Positions 1-8,940 of a DNA stretch of 64,000 nucleotides are shown piece by piece. Origin of the DNA: Betaproteobacteria bacterium (lineage in GTDB: Bacteria > Pseudomonadota > Gammaproteobacteria > Burkholderiales > Rhodocyclaceae). A model generated the notes under the pieces. It worked only from the letters and a program-made list of their open reading frames with translations, was not told the DNA's origin and ran no database searches. A program made the position numbers and the translations under genes. The stretch spans positions 124,001-188,000 of the forward strand of contig WRIU01000002.1 of assembly GCA_009782565.1 (NCBI GenBank), written 5' to 3'. The first letter of the stretch is position 1. Each line of letters begins with the position of its first letter.

Positions 1-684
1 AACGAGATTGGGACGGATTACGCGGAAACCATACCCATCATCGCGATGACGGCCAACGCGATCGTCGGCAGCGAAGAAATGTTTCTGTGCAATGGCTTTC
101 AGGCTTTCATCGCCAAGCCGATCGATATCATGTTGCTGGATTCTGTCATCAGGCATTGGGTACGCGATAAAAGCATGGAGAATGGAAACGCCGACCAGCA
201 GCTTGAAACGGAAGAACAGCCTGATTCGGGTCTCCGGCAGGAAGGGGAGCAGGAAAGGCGAGTCGGCGCGGAGAGGCGAAGCGAGTTTGACAGGCGGGCG
301 TCGAACGAGGCTACGGTCATTCCGGGGGTTGACCTGGACGAATGCCTGGAGCGCTTCGGCGGGGATGAAGAGGTGCTGTGGGACATTCTCGGCTCTTATG
401 TGCGTAATACCCCGGTTCTGCTGGAGAAAGTTCGCGCCGTGACACGGGAGGGGCTTGCCGATTACACCGTGGCCGTGCACGGCATCAAGGGTTCCAGCCG
501 CAACATTTGCGCGCAGACTATCGGAAAACTCGCGGAGGCGCTGGAGCATGCGGCGAAGGTGGGCGATTTCGCTTTTGTCGAGACGCACAATGGCGCATTT
601 TTACAGGCGACCGAAGAGCAGATCATGGAAATATCGAATTACCTGTCCAAGACGGAAGGTTTGACGCCGGACACGGGTCTATAA
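1..684 (+). CDS. Hybrid sensor histidine kinase, C-terminal part (receiver end + HPt), 5' truncated
   Basis: The reading frame is open from the first base, so the sensor and kinase part lies outside the window; 227 codons remain. Residues about 10-50 are the end of a receiver domain, with IPIIAMTANA and the conserved lysine of IAKPI. A charged linker rich in Arg and Glu follows. Residues about 110-215 form an HPt domain with the motif VHGIKGSS, in which His160 of the fragment is the likely phosphoryl acceptor. This is the usual REC-HPt tail of a multistep phosphorelay kinase at the inner membrane. The cognate signal and output regulator cannot be told from the fragment. The stop codon overlaps a possible promoter of the RNase P RNA gene downstream. 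Confidence 0.85.
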   Translation, partial: NEIGTDYAETIPIIAMTANAIVGSEEMFLCNGFQAFIAKPIDIMLLDSVIRHWVRDKSMENGNADQQLETEEQPDSGLRQEGEQERRVGAERRSEFDRRASNEATVIPGVDLDECLERFGGDEEVLWDILGSYVRNTPVLLEKVRAVTREGLADYTVAVHGIKGSSRNICAQTIGKLAEALEHAAKVGDFAFVETHNGAFLQATEEQIMEISNYLSKTEGLTPDTGL

Positions 685-685
685 T
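661..685 (+). promoter_or_regulatory. Possible rnpB promoter overlapping the kinase stop codon
   Basis: A perfect TATAAT at 680-685 lies about 10 bp before the RNA 5' end at 695, and the TAA stop of the kinase is inside it. A TTGACG sits at 661-666, but the spacer is only 13 bp, so the -35 assignment is doubtful; only the -10 is convincing. Confidence 0.4.
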
Positions 686-694
686 CCGTTCCCG

Positions 695-1070
695 GGAAGT
701 TCGCCAGGCAGTCGCCGCGCATGAATATTGATTGTGCGGAGGAAAGTCCGGGCTCCGCAGAGCAGGATGCCGGCTAACAGCCGGGCGCCGTGAGGCGACG
801 GAAAGTGCAGCAGAAAGCAAACCGCCGATGGCTCGCGCAACGCGAGATCAGGCAAGGGTGAAATGGTGGGGTAAGAGCCCACCGCGGGACTGGCAACAGG
901 CCCGGCACGGTAAACCCCATCCGGAGCAAGGCCAAATAGGGAAGCCATGGCGTGGCTCGCGCCGCTTCCGGGTAGGCTGCTGGAGCGTCACGGTAACGCG
1001 GCGCCAAGATGAATGACTGCCCGGCGCCCCCAAAGGCGCTTGACAGAACCCGGCTTATCGGCGGACTTCC
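695..1070 (+). ncRNA. rnpB: RNase P RNA, bacterial type A
   Basis: This is the catalytic RNA of RNase P, which matures tRNA 5' ends. The ends pair to form helix P1 (GGAAGTTCGCC at 695 with GGCGGACTTCC ending at 1070). The conserved core is present: GAGGAAAGTCCGGGCTCC near 739, the AAGGGTGAAA block near 853, ATGAATGACTG near 1009, and GACAGAACCCGGCTTATCGG near 1042, which pairs with the CCGGGC block near the start. Size (376 nt) is normal. An open frame read across it in either direction is not a gene. It stands directly upstream of mraZ, an arrangement also known in other proteobacteria. Confidence 0.95.
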
Positions 1071-1082
1071 TTTTTCCTTTTT
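1051..1082 (+). terminator. Likely rnpB terminator (P1 strand followed by T-rich tract)
   Basis: The closing strand of helix P1 ends at 1070 and is followed at once by TTTTTCCTTTTTT (1071-1083), which would serve as the release tract. Confidence 0.5.
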
Positions 1083-1117
1083 TGATCCGATAACTCCTGC
1101 CTGCGCGAGGAGGGGAA

Positions 1118-1254
1118 CCACCCCGGCGCTACGCGCCACCCCTCCAAGGAGGGGAATGACCACCCCGTCGCTACGCGCCACCCCTCCAAAGGAGGGGAAT
1201 TTAGTGCGGGGTTTATTCCCCTCCTTGGAGGGGTGCCCCGAAGGGGTGGGGTGG
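1118..1254. repeat. Palindromic repeat cluster, three units (two direct, one inverted)
   Basis: Three related units of about 40 bp are visible: 1118-1156 and 1160-1199 in one direction, and 1216-1254 inverted. Each has the form CCACCCC - GC-rich centre - CCACCCCTCC - AA - GGAGGGG-AA. The CCCCTCC/GGAGGGG arms pair with each other, and the inverted third unit can pair with the second to make one long hairpin. The same unit recurs at 42554-42652 and 43453-43517. It is not coding. It could be a REP-like or MITE-like dispersed element. Confidence 0.8.
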
Positions 1255-1460
1255 TGCCTTCGGTGCGTATTCGTCCCACTTTTTCCCACACCCCTCGTCG
1301 GCCGCTCAAGCATTAATGTGTTTTATCAACAAGACCGTATAATATTGTTGATTTTTAATGATTTATAGCTCTAGTGTGAAAAATGGCATGAATAATTACG
1401 CTAAAAATAGTTTCACTTTTCATCCAAAATGAACGACAATTAGAACATTGAGGGGTATAT

Positions 1461-1486
1461 GGTGGGTTTTAGTGGTGCACGGTGTG
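1461..1486 (+). promoter_or_regulatory. Candidate MraZ operator (10-bp phased GTGG-type repeats)
   Basis: GGTGGG, AGTGGT and GGTGTG start at 1461, 1471 and 1481, exactly 10 bp apart and 25-50 bp before mraZ. MraZ of other bacteria binds three TGGGN repeats with 5-bp spacers in this position; the second and third repeats here are degenerate. The AT-rich stretch 1310-1460 holds a TATAAT at 1338-1343 without a clear -35 and nothing else I recognise. Confidence 0.4.
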
Positions 1487-1511
1487 TTTCCGTGCATGAG
1501 CAGGGGGAACG

Positions 1512-1955
1512 ATGTTCCAGGGAGCTTCAGCGCTCAGCCTTGATGCCAAGGGACGCCTCGCTATCCCGTCCAGGCATCGCGAGGCCTTAGTTTCAGACGA
1601 TGGGCAGGTCGTTATGACCGCTCATCCGCATGGTTGCCTGCTTGTCTATCCCGTGCCCGCCTGGGAGCCGATCCGCGATCAGGTATTGCGCGCGCCCAGC
1701 CTCGATCCCCGTTCGGCTCTGTTGAAGCGCCTCCTTGTCGGTTATGCCCAGGAAGAGGCGCTCGACAACGCCGGGCGGGTGCTTATCAAGCCGGAACTGC
1801 GTAAATATGCTGGATTGGAAAAGCAGGTATGGCTGGTCGGCCAGGGCTCGCATTTTGAATTGTGGTCGGACGAATGCTGGCAGCAGCAGCAGCAGTCCAT
1901 GATGGCACTGGCCGAAACCGGGCTGCCTCCGGGCTTCGAGAGTCTGGCTTTATAA
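1512..1955 (+). CDS. mraZ: Transcriptional regulator MraZ
   Basis: First gene of the division and cell-wall cluster; a ring-forming DNA-binding protein that in other bacteria binds upstream of its own gene and regulates the cluster. The 147 residues contain two SpoVT/AbrB-like halves, each with the D-x-x-GR signature: [14 protein letters not shown] near residue 11 and [12 protein letters not shown] near 86. Length is normal for the family. The ATG at 1512 is preceded by CAGGGGG at 1501. rsmH follows after 10 bp. Confidence 0.96.
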   Translation: MFQGASALSLDAKGRLAIPSRHREALVSDDGQVVMTAHPHGCLLVYPVPAWEPIRDQVLRAPSLDPRSALLKRLLVGYAQEEALDNAGRVLIKPELRKYAGLEKQVWLVGQGSHFELWSDECWQQQQQSMMALAETGLPPGFESLAL

Positions 1956-1965
1956 GGGGGCGGCC

Positions 1966-2895
1966 ATGCACGTCGCCGTGTTGCTCCATGAAGCGGTTGA
2001 TGCCCTGGCAGTCAGGGGGGGCGGTATCTATGTCGACGGCACTTTTGGCCGTGGTGGGCATAGCTGCGAAGTGCTGTCCAGGCTGGAGCGGGCGGGTAGG
2101 CTCATCGCGCTCGACCGCGACCCGGCAGCCATCGCAGCGGGGCGTTCCATCGACGACCCGCGCCTCACTCTCGTCCATGCCCCGTTCAGTGAACTGGGCG
2201 CGGTGCTGGATCGGCTCGGCGTCAATGAGATCGACGGTGTGTTGCTCGACCTCGGTGTTTCTTCGCCCCAATTCGACGACGCGGGCAGGGGGATGAGTTT
2301 CCGGTTCGACGCGCCGCTCGACATGCGGATGGATACCAGCCGTGGGCAGACTGCGGCGCAGTGGCTGGCGGGAGCCTCCGTCGCCCAAATCACAGAGGTG
2401 CTCAAGGTATATGGAGAAGAACGGTTTGCTCATGCGATTGCAAAGGCGATTGCAGATGCTCGGGCAGGGGGCGTTGTTGCAACCACAGGACAACTTGCCG
2501 AGATCGTGGAAAAAGCGATCCGTACGCGCGAGCCGGGGCAGCACCCGGCGACACGCAGCTTCCAGGCTTTACGGATTTTCATTAATCAGGAACTCGAAGA
2601 ACTGAACCAGGTATTGCCGCTGTGCGTGGAACGGCTGCGGGCTGGCGGGCGGCTTGTGGTCATCAGTTTCCATTCGCTCGAAGACCGCATCGTCAAGCGT
2701 TTCATGCGCGATGAGGCGAATCCGCCGCGCCTGCCGCCGCGCCTGCCGGTGAGGGCGTCGGAATTGCCCCGCCCGCGTCTTGCCCTGGTGGGGCGCGCCC
2801 GGCGTCCCTGCGCGGAAGAGGTAGCGAACAATCCGCGCGCACGTAGCGCGGTGATGCGGGTAGCGGAACGCTGCGGCGGGGAGAAGGCGGCATGA
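1966..2895 (+). CDS. rsmH: 16S rRNA (cytosine(1402)-N(4))-methyltransferase
   Basis: SAM-dependent methyltransferase (formerly MraW) that modifies C1402 of 16S rRNA in the decoding centre. 309 residues. It has the SAM-binding motif [11 protein letters not shown] near residue 24, the block [20 protein letters not shown] near 94, and [16 protein letters not shown] near 228, all characteristic. An RBS-like AGGGGG precedes the ATG. The stop overlaps the start of ftsL as ATGA. Confidence 0.97.
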   Translation: MHVAVLLHEAVDALAVRGGGIYVDGTFGRGGHSCEVLSRLERAGRLIALDRDPAAIAAGRSIDDPRLTLVHAPFSELGAVLDRLGVNEIDGVLLDLGVSSPQFDDAGRGMSFRFDAPLDMRMDTSRGQTAAQWLAGASVAQITEVLKVYGEERFAHAIAKAIADARAGGVVATTGQLAEIVEKAIRTREPGQHPATRSFQALRIFINQELEELNQVLPLCVERLRAGGRLVVISFHSLEDRIVKRFMRDEANPPRLPPRLPVRASELPRPRLALVGRARRPCAEEVANNPRARSAVMRVAERCGGEKAA

Positions 2896-3173
2896 TCCGG
2901 TTCGATGCCCTGCTCGTTACTCTGCTCATCGTGCTGGCCGCTGCCTGTGGCCTGGGCGTGATTTCCGCTCAACATGAGGCTCGCAAGCTGCGTTCCGCGC
3001 TTGAACGCGAGCAAATCCGCGCACAGAACCTGGAAGTGGAATGGGGGCGGCTGCAACTTGAGCAAAGCACTCTGGCCGCGCCGCGCCGGGTCGAAGGCAT
3101 CGCGCGCAAACGCCTCGGAATGATCTCTCCGGATGCCGGTCAGATCATCGTGCTGGAGGGCGGCGCGCCATGA
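2892..3173 (+). CDS. ftsL: Cell division protein FtsL
   Basis: Small bitopic divisome protein of the FtsQLB complex. 93 residues, with one transmembrane segment at about 6-26 and then a periplasmic coiled coil (about 30-65, rich in Glu, Arg and Leu), ending in [17 protein letters not shown], typical of the family. Sequence conservation in FtsL is low; the call rests on size, topology and position between rsmH and ftsI, with which it shares overlapping start/stop codons on both sides. Confidence 0.93.
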   Translation: MIRFDALLVTLLIVLAAACGLGVISAQHEARKLRSALEREQIRAQNLEVEWGRLQLEQSTLAAPRRVEGIARKRLGMISPDAGQIIVLEGGAP

Positions 3174-4930
3174 GCCGGGTCAGGAAGGCCGTTACATTCA
3201 ATCACAATCCCCTGCTCCAACTCAGCCTGTCGCAGTGGCGCGCCCGCCTGGTGCTGGTCGTGCTGCTCGCGGGCATGGCTACGCTGCTGGGACGTTCGCT
3301 CTATTTACAAGGCGTACATAACGAATTTCTTCAGGCCAAAGGCGAATCGCGATACGCGCGGGTGCTCGAAGTGCCCGCCACGCGTGGGCGTATTGCCGAC
3401 CGCAATGGCAACCTGCTGGCGGTCAGTACGCCGGTCAGTTCGATTTGGGCGCTTCCGTCCGACGCCAGCCGGCTTGAGCCGGGGCAGTTGCGGCAACTCG
3501 CGCAGTTGCTTGAAATGAATGTGGCGGAACTGAACAACCGTATTGTGAACGGGCGTGATTTTGTCTTTCTCAAGCGCCAGGTTTCTCCCGAACTCGCGGG
3601 CAAGGTTGCGAAGCTCGATCTGCCCGGCATTTACCAGCAGAGCGAGTTTCGCCGCTATTACCCGAGCGGTGAAGTCATGGCGCACATGCTTGGTTTTACC
3701 AATGTCGAGGATCGCGGGCAGGAAGGCGTCGAACTGGCTTTTGAACGTCTGCTTGCCGGGCAGCCGGGCGCGCGGCGGGTCATCAAGGACAGGCGCGGTC
3801 AGGTGGTGGAAGACGTGGAATCCATTCGTCTGCCACGCGACGGTGAGGATGTGGCGCTGGCAATGGATGCCAGGATTCAATACTTGGCGTATTCCTCCTT
3901 GCGCGAAGCGGTACAGCAGCATCGTGCCAAGGCCGGTTCGGTGGTGGTGATCGACGTTCGTACCGGAGAGGTTCTGGCGCTGGTCAATGCGCCTGCCTTC
4001 AATCCCAATAATCGCGCCCATCTCAGCGGGGAACAATTACGTAACCGGGTCTTTACCGATACGTTCGAGCCCGGTTCGGTCATGAAACCCTTCGTTGCCG
4101 CGATGGCGATTGAGAGCGGCAAGTTCCGCGCCTCGACGGTGATTGACACCTACTCCGGCAGTTTCAACATTGGCAACAACACGATTCACGATACACATCC
4201 CTATCGAACGCTCACAGTAGCCGAGATCATCCGGAAATCTTCCAACATCGGCACGGCGCGGATGGCGTTAGCGTTCGAGCCGGAGCACATGTGGGCGCTC
4301 TATGACCGGCTCGGTTTCGGTTCGCCGCCTGGGTTGGGTTTCCCCGGCGAGGCCAGCGGCAATCTGCGCCCGGCCAAGACCTGGAAGTCGATCGAACAGG
4401 CAACGATGTCCTACGGCCACGGCATTTCGGTTTCACTGATTCAAATTGCCCGCGCCTATCTCGCGTTTGCGCGTGACGGCGATCTCGTGCCGCTGTCGTT
4501 GACCCGTGTCGACGCGCCGCCGGTCGGTGTGCAGGTATTTTCGCCACGGGTGGCGCGCGAAGTGCGGCAGATCATGGAAACGGCGGTGAGTCCGGGTGGT
4601 ACCGGCGTCCGCGCCCAGATAACGGGTTACCGCGTCGCGGGCAAGACGGGAACCGCCAACAAGATCGAGAACGGGCGTTACGTCAATAAATACGTCTCAT
4701 CCTTCGTTGGCCTTGCGCCAGTGTCGAACCCGAGGCTGGTTGTGGCGGTGATGATCGATGAGCCTTCTGCCAACCAGCATTTTGGCGGTACGGTGGCCGC
4801 GCCGGTGTTCGCGCAGGTCGCCGAAGGCGCTTTGCGCGCGTTAGGCGTGGCTCCCAATGCGCCACTCGCGCCCTTGCAGTTGACTGCGATGGGGGTTGAA
4901 CGTGGTTCGGATAGGGAGGGCATGCGATGA
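3170..4930 (+). CDS. ftsI: Peptidoglycan D,D-transpeptidase FtsI (PBP3)
   Basis: Septal class B penicillin-binding protein. 586 residues: short cytoplasmic tail, one transmembrane segment (about 22-42), PBP dimer domain (about 65-230), transpeptidase domain (about 260-560). The three catalytic motifs are visible: SVMK with nucleophile Ser303 and Lys306, SSN at 357-359, and KTGT starting at Lys492. It partners with FtsW, encoded downstream, in septal wall synthesis. It overlaps ftsL and murE by 4 bases each. Confidence 0.97.
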   Translation: MSRVRKAVTFNHNPLLQLSLSQWRARLVLVVLLAGMATLLGRSLYLQGVHNEFLQAKGESRYARVLEVPATRGRIADRNGNLLAVSTPVSSIWALPSDASRLEPGQLRQLAQLLEMNVAELNNRIVNGRDFVFLKRQVSPELAGKVAKLDLPGIYQQSEFRRYYPSGEVMAHMLGFTNVEDRGQEGVELAFERLLAGQPGARRVIKDRRGQVVEDVESIRLPRDGEDVALAMDARIQYLAYSSLREAVQQHRAKAGSVVVIDVRTGEVLALVNAPAFNPNNRAHLSGEQLRNRVFTDTFEPGSVMKPFVAAMAIESGKFRASTVIDTYSGSFNIGNNTIHDTHPYRTLTVAEIIRKSSNIGTARMALAFEPEHMWALYDRLGFGSPPGLGFPGEASGNLRPAKTWKSIEQATMSYGHGISVSLIQIARAYLAFARDGDLVPLSLTRVDAPPVGVQVFSPRVAREVRQIMETAVSPGGTGVRAQITGYRVAGKTGTANKIENGRYVNKYVSSFVGLAPVSNPRLVVAVMIDEPSANQHFGGTVAAPVFAQVAEGALRALGVAPNAPLAPLQLTAMGVERGSDREGMR

Positions 4931-6414
4931 ACGCCTCCGATGTTTTCGCGTTGCTTGCCAGGGCTGGCGTGCAGCCACGCGGAATGGCCGTGGATTCGCG
5001 CCGCGTCGAAAACGGGGATGTGTTCATCGCCTGGCCGGGTGCGGCAAACGATGGACGGCGGCATATTGATGATGCCCTGTCCCGTGGCGCGGTGGCGGCG
5101 CTCTATGAAAGCGGTGACGGTTTCTGTTGGCCTGAAACGGGGCAGCCCGTGTTTGCGGTCGAAGGCTTGCGCGCGATGGCGGGAATCCTGGCGGACGAAA
5201 TTTACGGCAGGCCGTCGGAAAAACTGTGGCTGGCCGGGGTGACGGGAACCAATGGCAAGACCACTATCAGTCAATGGATAGGCTGCACGCTTGAGGCTCT
5301 GGGGAGCCGCTGTGGGATCATCGGTACGCTGGGCAGCGGTTTTCCGGGCGCATTGACCTCTAGCCTCAATACCACGCCGGAGGCGGTCGACCTGCATCGG
5401 CTGCTTGCCGGTTTCATTGCTTCCGGCGCGCGCGCTGCGGCGATGGAAGTCTCCTCGGTTGGCATCGACCAGGGGCGGGTCAATGGCGCGCGGTTCGATG
5501 TGGCAGCCTTTACCAATCTCACGCGCGATCACATCGACTATCACGGGACGATGCAAGCCTATGCCGAGGCCAAAGCGCGGTTTTTCGACTTGCCGGGCGT
5601 GGGCGCGGCGGTCATCAATCTCGATGACGATTTTGGCGTGGAGTTGGCTGGGCGGTTGGCGACGCGCGGCATGCGGGTGATCGGCGTCAGCCTGAAGGAT
5701 CGTGCCGGAACGCCGGCAGGAGTACAGAAACTCGCTGGCGCGGATTTGCGCGCCGGTCCTACGGGATTGCGCTTTGACGTGGTCTGGGAAGGCCGCCAGG
5801 TGACATTGGATGCCTACCTCGCGGGCATGTTCAACGCCTCCAACCTGCTTGTGCTCATCGGTACGTTGCTCGCACGTGGCGATGACCTGGAGGACATCGT
5901 TCAGGTTGCGAAAACGCTGACCCCGCCACCCGGCAGGATGCAGCTTGTAGGCGGTAACGGCGAGCCGCAGGTGATTGTCGACTATGCCCACACGCCGGAC
6001 GCGCTTGCCAGTGTGCTTGAAGCGGCGCGTGGAACCGCGCGTTTACGTGGTGGGCGCCTGGTCTGCGTATTCGGCTGCGGAGGGGATCGTGACGCGGGCA
6101 AGCGTCCGTTGATGGGGGAAGTGGCTACGAAGCTCGCCGACCGGGTGATCGTCACCAGCGACAATCCGCGCAGTGAAGAGCCGCAGAAGATCATCGACGA
6201 TATCCTCAAGGGTACGGGCACAGGGGTCGAGGTCGAAATCGACCGGGCGAGGGCGATTCGCTCCGCCGTGAGCGCGGCAGACACTTGCGACGTGGTTCTC
6301 GTCGCGGGTAAAGGGCATGAGCCTTATCAGGAAATTTGCGGTGAGTGGAAGCCCTTTTCTGACATGGATCAGGCAAGTCTGGCGCTTGCCGCGCGAAAGG
6401 GTGCGGCGACATGA
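4927..6414 (+). CDS. murE: UDP-MurNAc-L-Ala-D-Glu:meso-diaminopimelate ligase
   Basis: Cytoplasmic Mur ligase adding the third residue to the peptidoglycan stem peptide. 495 residues. The ATP-binding loop GVTGTNGKTT has Lys111, and the C-terminal domain carries DNPR at 412-415, the signature of enzymes specific for meso-diaminopimelate rather than lysine. This fits Gram-negative peptidoglycan. ATGA overlap with ftsI upstream and murF downstream. Confidence 0.97.
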   Translation: MNASDVFALLARAGVQPRGMAVDSRRVENGDVFIAWPGAANDGRRHIDDALSRGAVAALYESGDGFCWPETGQPVFAVEGLRAMAGILADEIYGRPSEKLWLAGVTGTNGKTTISQWIGCTLEALGSRCGIIGTLGSGFPGALTSSLNTTPEAVDLHRLLAGFIASGARAAAMEVSSVGIDQGRVNGARFDVAAFTNLTRDHIDYHGTMQAYAEAKARFFDLPGVGAAVINLDDDFGVELAGRLATRGMRVIGVSLKDRAGTPAGVQKLAGADLRAGPTGLRFDVVWEGRQVTLDAYLAGMFNASNLLVLIGTLLARGDDLEDIVQVAKTLTPPPGRMQLVGGNGEPQVIVDYAHTPDALASVLEAARGTARLRGGRLVCVFGCGGDRDAGKRPLMGEVATKLADRVIVTSDNPRSEEPQKIIDDILKGTGTGVEVEIDRARAIRSAVSAADTCDVVLVAGKGHEPYQEICGEWKPFSDMDQASLALAARKGAAT

Positions 6415-7817
6415 TGACGCTTGTCGAGGCGCTCCCCATGCTGGCCGCACATGCTGCGTATGCGAGGGGTGAGGCTCGTTTCACTTCTGTGGGCACGGAC
6501 AGCCGGGCGATTGCGCCTGGACAGCTATTTGTCGCACTGCGCGGCGAGCGCTTCGACGGTCACGATTTCGTCGAGTCGGCGCTGGCCGATGGCGCGGCGG
6601 CGGTGATGATCGATGCGCGCTGGGAGGCGGAACACGCGGGAAGCAACGTAGCGCGCCTCGTGGTCGACGATACCCGCCCTGCGCTTGGCGCGCTGGCCGC
6701 AGGCTGGCGCGCGCGCTTCGATATTCCGCTGATCGGTATCACCGGCAGCAACGGCAAGACCACGGTCAAGGAAATGTGCGCGTCGATCCTGCGCGCCTGG
6801 TTTGGCAAGGACGATGCCGTCCTCGCTACGCGGGGCAATTTCAACAACGACATCGGTCTGCCGCTGACCCTGCTTGGTTTGCGCGCGCATCACAGGGCGG
6901 CCGTGATCGAAATGGGGATGAACCATCCCGGCGAAATCGCCATGCTCGCCGGGTTGGCGCGTCCGACGGTGGCGCTGGTCAACAACGCCCAGCGCGCCCA
7001 TCTCGAAGGAATGGGTTCGCTGGACGGCGTTGCGCGTGAGAAGGGCTGCATTTACGAGGGCTTGGGCGACGGGGGCATCGCGGTGGTCAATGCCGACGAC
7101 GCGCATGCCGATGAGTGGCTGGCTTCGATTGGACGCATGCGCCGCGAGGCAGTGAGTTTCGGCATGGTAAATCCGGCGACGGTGCACGGGCGTTGCGAAA
7201 TGCGTGAGATGGGCTCAAAGCTGATGCTCGATACTCCTTGGGGGCAGGCTGAATGCGCGTTGCGGATGCCCGGCGCCCATAACGCCCTCAATGCCCTGGC
7301 TGCCGCTACGGCGTGTCTGTCTGCGGGCGCGCCGCTTGAGGCAGTGACGGCGGGGCTTTCCAGTTGTAGTGGCGCACACGGGCGATTGCAACAGTGCATA
7401 GGACCGCAGGGCTCCCTGGTGCTCGATGACACTTACAACGCGAACCCGGATTCGGTGCGCGCGGGCATCGACGTGCTCGTCCGCATGCCGGGCAGGACGA
7501 TCCTCGTTTTCGGCGACATGGGCGAGGTGGGAGAGAGCAGTGCGCGGGCACATGCCGAAGTGGGTGCTTATGCGAAAAGAAAGGGAGTTGGGTTTTTGTA
7601 TACTCTCGGAGTGATGAGTGAGAATGCCGTAAGCAATTTTGGCGTAGAGGGTCGGCATTTTTCTTCAGTTGAGGCGCTGGTGGAAGCGCTTGCGTCCAGT
7701 CTCGATACCGGCGATACGGTATTGGTGAAAGGCTCGCGCTTCATGTGCATGGAACGGGTGGTTGAGGCGTTGGTAGCTCTGGCCGAGCCTGTTCCACATC
7801 CGGGAGGAGAAGGCTGA
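6411..7817 (+). CDS. murF: UDP-MurNAc-tripeptide:D-Ala-D-Ala ligase
   Basis: Adds D-Ala-D-Ala, made by Ddl (encoded downstream), to the UDP-MurNAc-tripeptide in the cytoplasm. 468 residues in the three-domain Mur ligase layout: N-terminal substrate domain (about 1-105), central ATPase with [10 protein letters not shown] (Lys116), and C-terminal Rossmann-like domain with [11 protein letters not shown] near 343. The stop codon shares one base with the mraY start (TGATG). Confidence 0.97.
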   Translation: MMTLVEALPMLAAHAAYARGEARFTSVGTDSRAIAPGQLFVALRGERFDGHDFVESALADGAAAVMIDARWEAEHAGSNVARLVVDDTRPALGALAAGWRARFDIPLIGITGSNGKTTVKEMCASILRAWFGKDDAVLATRGNFNNDIGLPLTLLGLRAHHRAAVIEMGMNHPGEIAMLAGLARPTVALVNNAQRAHLEGMGSLDGVAREKGCIYEGLGDGGIAVVNADDAHADEWLASIGRMRREAVSFGMVNPATVHGRCEMREMGSKLMLDTPWGQAECALRMPGAHNALNALAAATACLSAGAPLEAVTAGLSSCSGAHGRLQQCIGPQGSLVLDDTYNANPDSVRAGIDVLVRMPGRTILVFGDMGEVGESSARAHAEVGAYAKRKGVGFLYTLGVMSENAVSNFGVEGRHFSSVEALVEALASSLDTGDTVLVKGSRFMCMERVVEALVALAEPVPHPGGEG

Positions 7818-8932
7818 TGCTGCTCGAATTGGCGCAATGGCTCGGGCAACATGTTCGCGGTTTCAATGTGATCAGTTACGTCACGTTGCGAACGGTGTTG
7901 GCGGTGATGACTTCGCTCTTTTTCTCGCTCGCTCTCGGACCCCGGGTGATCCGTTGGCTGGCTGCGAAAAAAATCGGGCAGGCGGTACGCACCGACGGGC
8001 CGCAGGCGCACCTGGTCAAGTCCGGTACGCCCACGATGGGCGGTATCTTGATCTTGATCGCAGTGGTACTGACGACGCTCCTGTGGGGCAATCTTTCCAA
8101 CCGTTACGTCTGGACGGTGCTCGTGGTCACGCTTGGATTCGGCATCGTCGGCTGGTACGACGACTGGAAAAAGGTGGTATTCCGCGACCCGAACGGCTTG
8201 GCGGCGCGCTGGAAATTCTTCTGGCAATCGGTGCTCGGCGTAGGCGCGGCGGTGTTCCTCGCGCTTTCGGCAGACAATCCGGCGCAGGCGGCGGCGCAGA
8301 CGGAACTCATCGTGCCGTTCTTCAAGAGTATCGCGTATCCGCTGGGGGTGTTCGGTTTCGTCACGCTCACCTATTTCGTCATCGTCGGCACTTCCAACGC
8401 GGTCAACCTGACTGACGGGCTGGACGGCCTCGCCATCATGCCGACGGTAATGGTGTCCGGGGCTTTGGGCATCTTTGCCTTTGCGAGCGGCAACGCTGAA
8501 CTGGCTAAATATCTGCTCATCCCTTCTGTGCCCGGCGCGGGCGAGTTGTGCATCGTGCTTGGTTCGATCATGGGGGCGGGATTGGGTTTCCTGTGGTTCA
8601 ACGCCTATCCAGCGGAAGTGTTCATGGGGGATGTCGGGGCGCTCGCGCTCGGCGCGGCGCTGGGTTGCGTGGCAGTCATCGTGCGCCAGGAAATCGTGCT
8701 CTTCATCATGGGCGGGCTGTTCGTCGTGGAGACGCTTTCGGTCATGGTGCAGGTTTCCTGGTTCAAGTACACCAAGAAAAGATACGGGCAAGGGCGGCGC
8801 ATCCTGCTCATGGCTCCGCTGCATCACCATTTTGAGCAAAGCGGCTGGAAGGAAACGCAGGTGGTGGTGCGCTTCTGGATCATCACTCTCATGTTGGTGC
8901 TTTTTGGTCTGTCGACCTTGAAGCTGAGATAG
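7817..8932 (+). CDS. mraY: Phospho-N-acetylmuramoyl-pentapeptide transferase
   Basis: Polytopic inner-membrane enzyme that makes lipid I from UDP-MurNAc-pentapeptide and undecaprenyl phosphate. 371 residues with about ten membrane segments. Family motifs are visible: KSGTPTMGG near residue 72, the Asp pair in GWYDDWKK near 112, [10 protein letters not shown] near 196, and APLHHHFE near 333, which contains the catalytic-site histidines. murD starts 8 bp downstream. Confidence 0.97.
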   Translation: MLLELAQWLGQHVRGFNVISYVTLRTVLAVMTSLFFSLALGPRVIRWLAAKKIGQAVRTDGPQAHLVKSGTPTMGGILILIAVVLTTLLWGNLSNRYVWTVLVVTLGFGIVGWYDDWKKVVFRDPNGLAARWKFFWQSVLGVGAAVFLALSADNPAQAAAQTELIVPFFKSIAYPLGVFGFVTLTYFVIVGTSNAVNLTDGLDGLAIMPTVMVSGALGIFAFASGNAELAKYLLIPSVPGAGELCIVLGSIMGAGLGFLWFNAYPAEVFMGDVGALALGAALGCVAVIVRQEIVLFIMGGLFVVETLSVMVQVSWFKYTKKRYGQGRRILLMAPLHHHFEQSGWKETQVVVRFWIITLMLVLFGLSTLKLR

Positions 8933-8940
8933 GCAAGGAG

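Noticed and set aside
1118-1254. CRISPR array
   Set aside because: The repeats are palindromic, in mixed orientation and without regular unique spacers.
774-1313. 179-codon minus-strand frame
   Set aside because: It crosses RNase P RNA and the palindromic repeats.
4678-5991. Long open frame antisense to ftsI/murE (437 codons)
   Set aside because: High GC content makes antisense frames open; murE on the other strand has full motif support.
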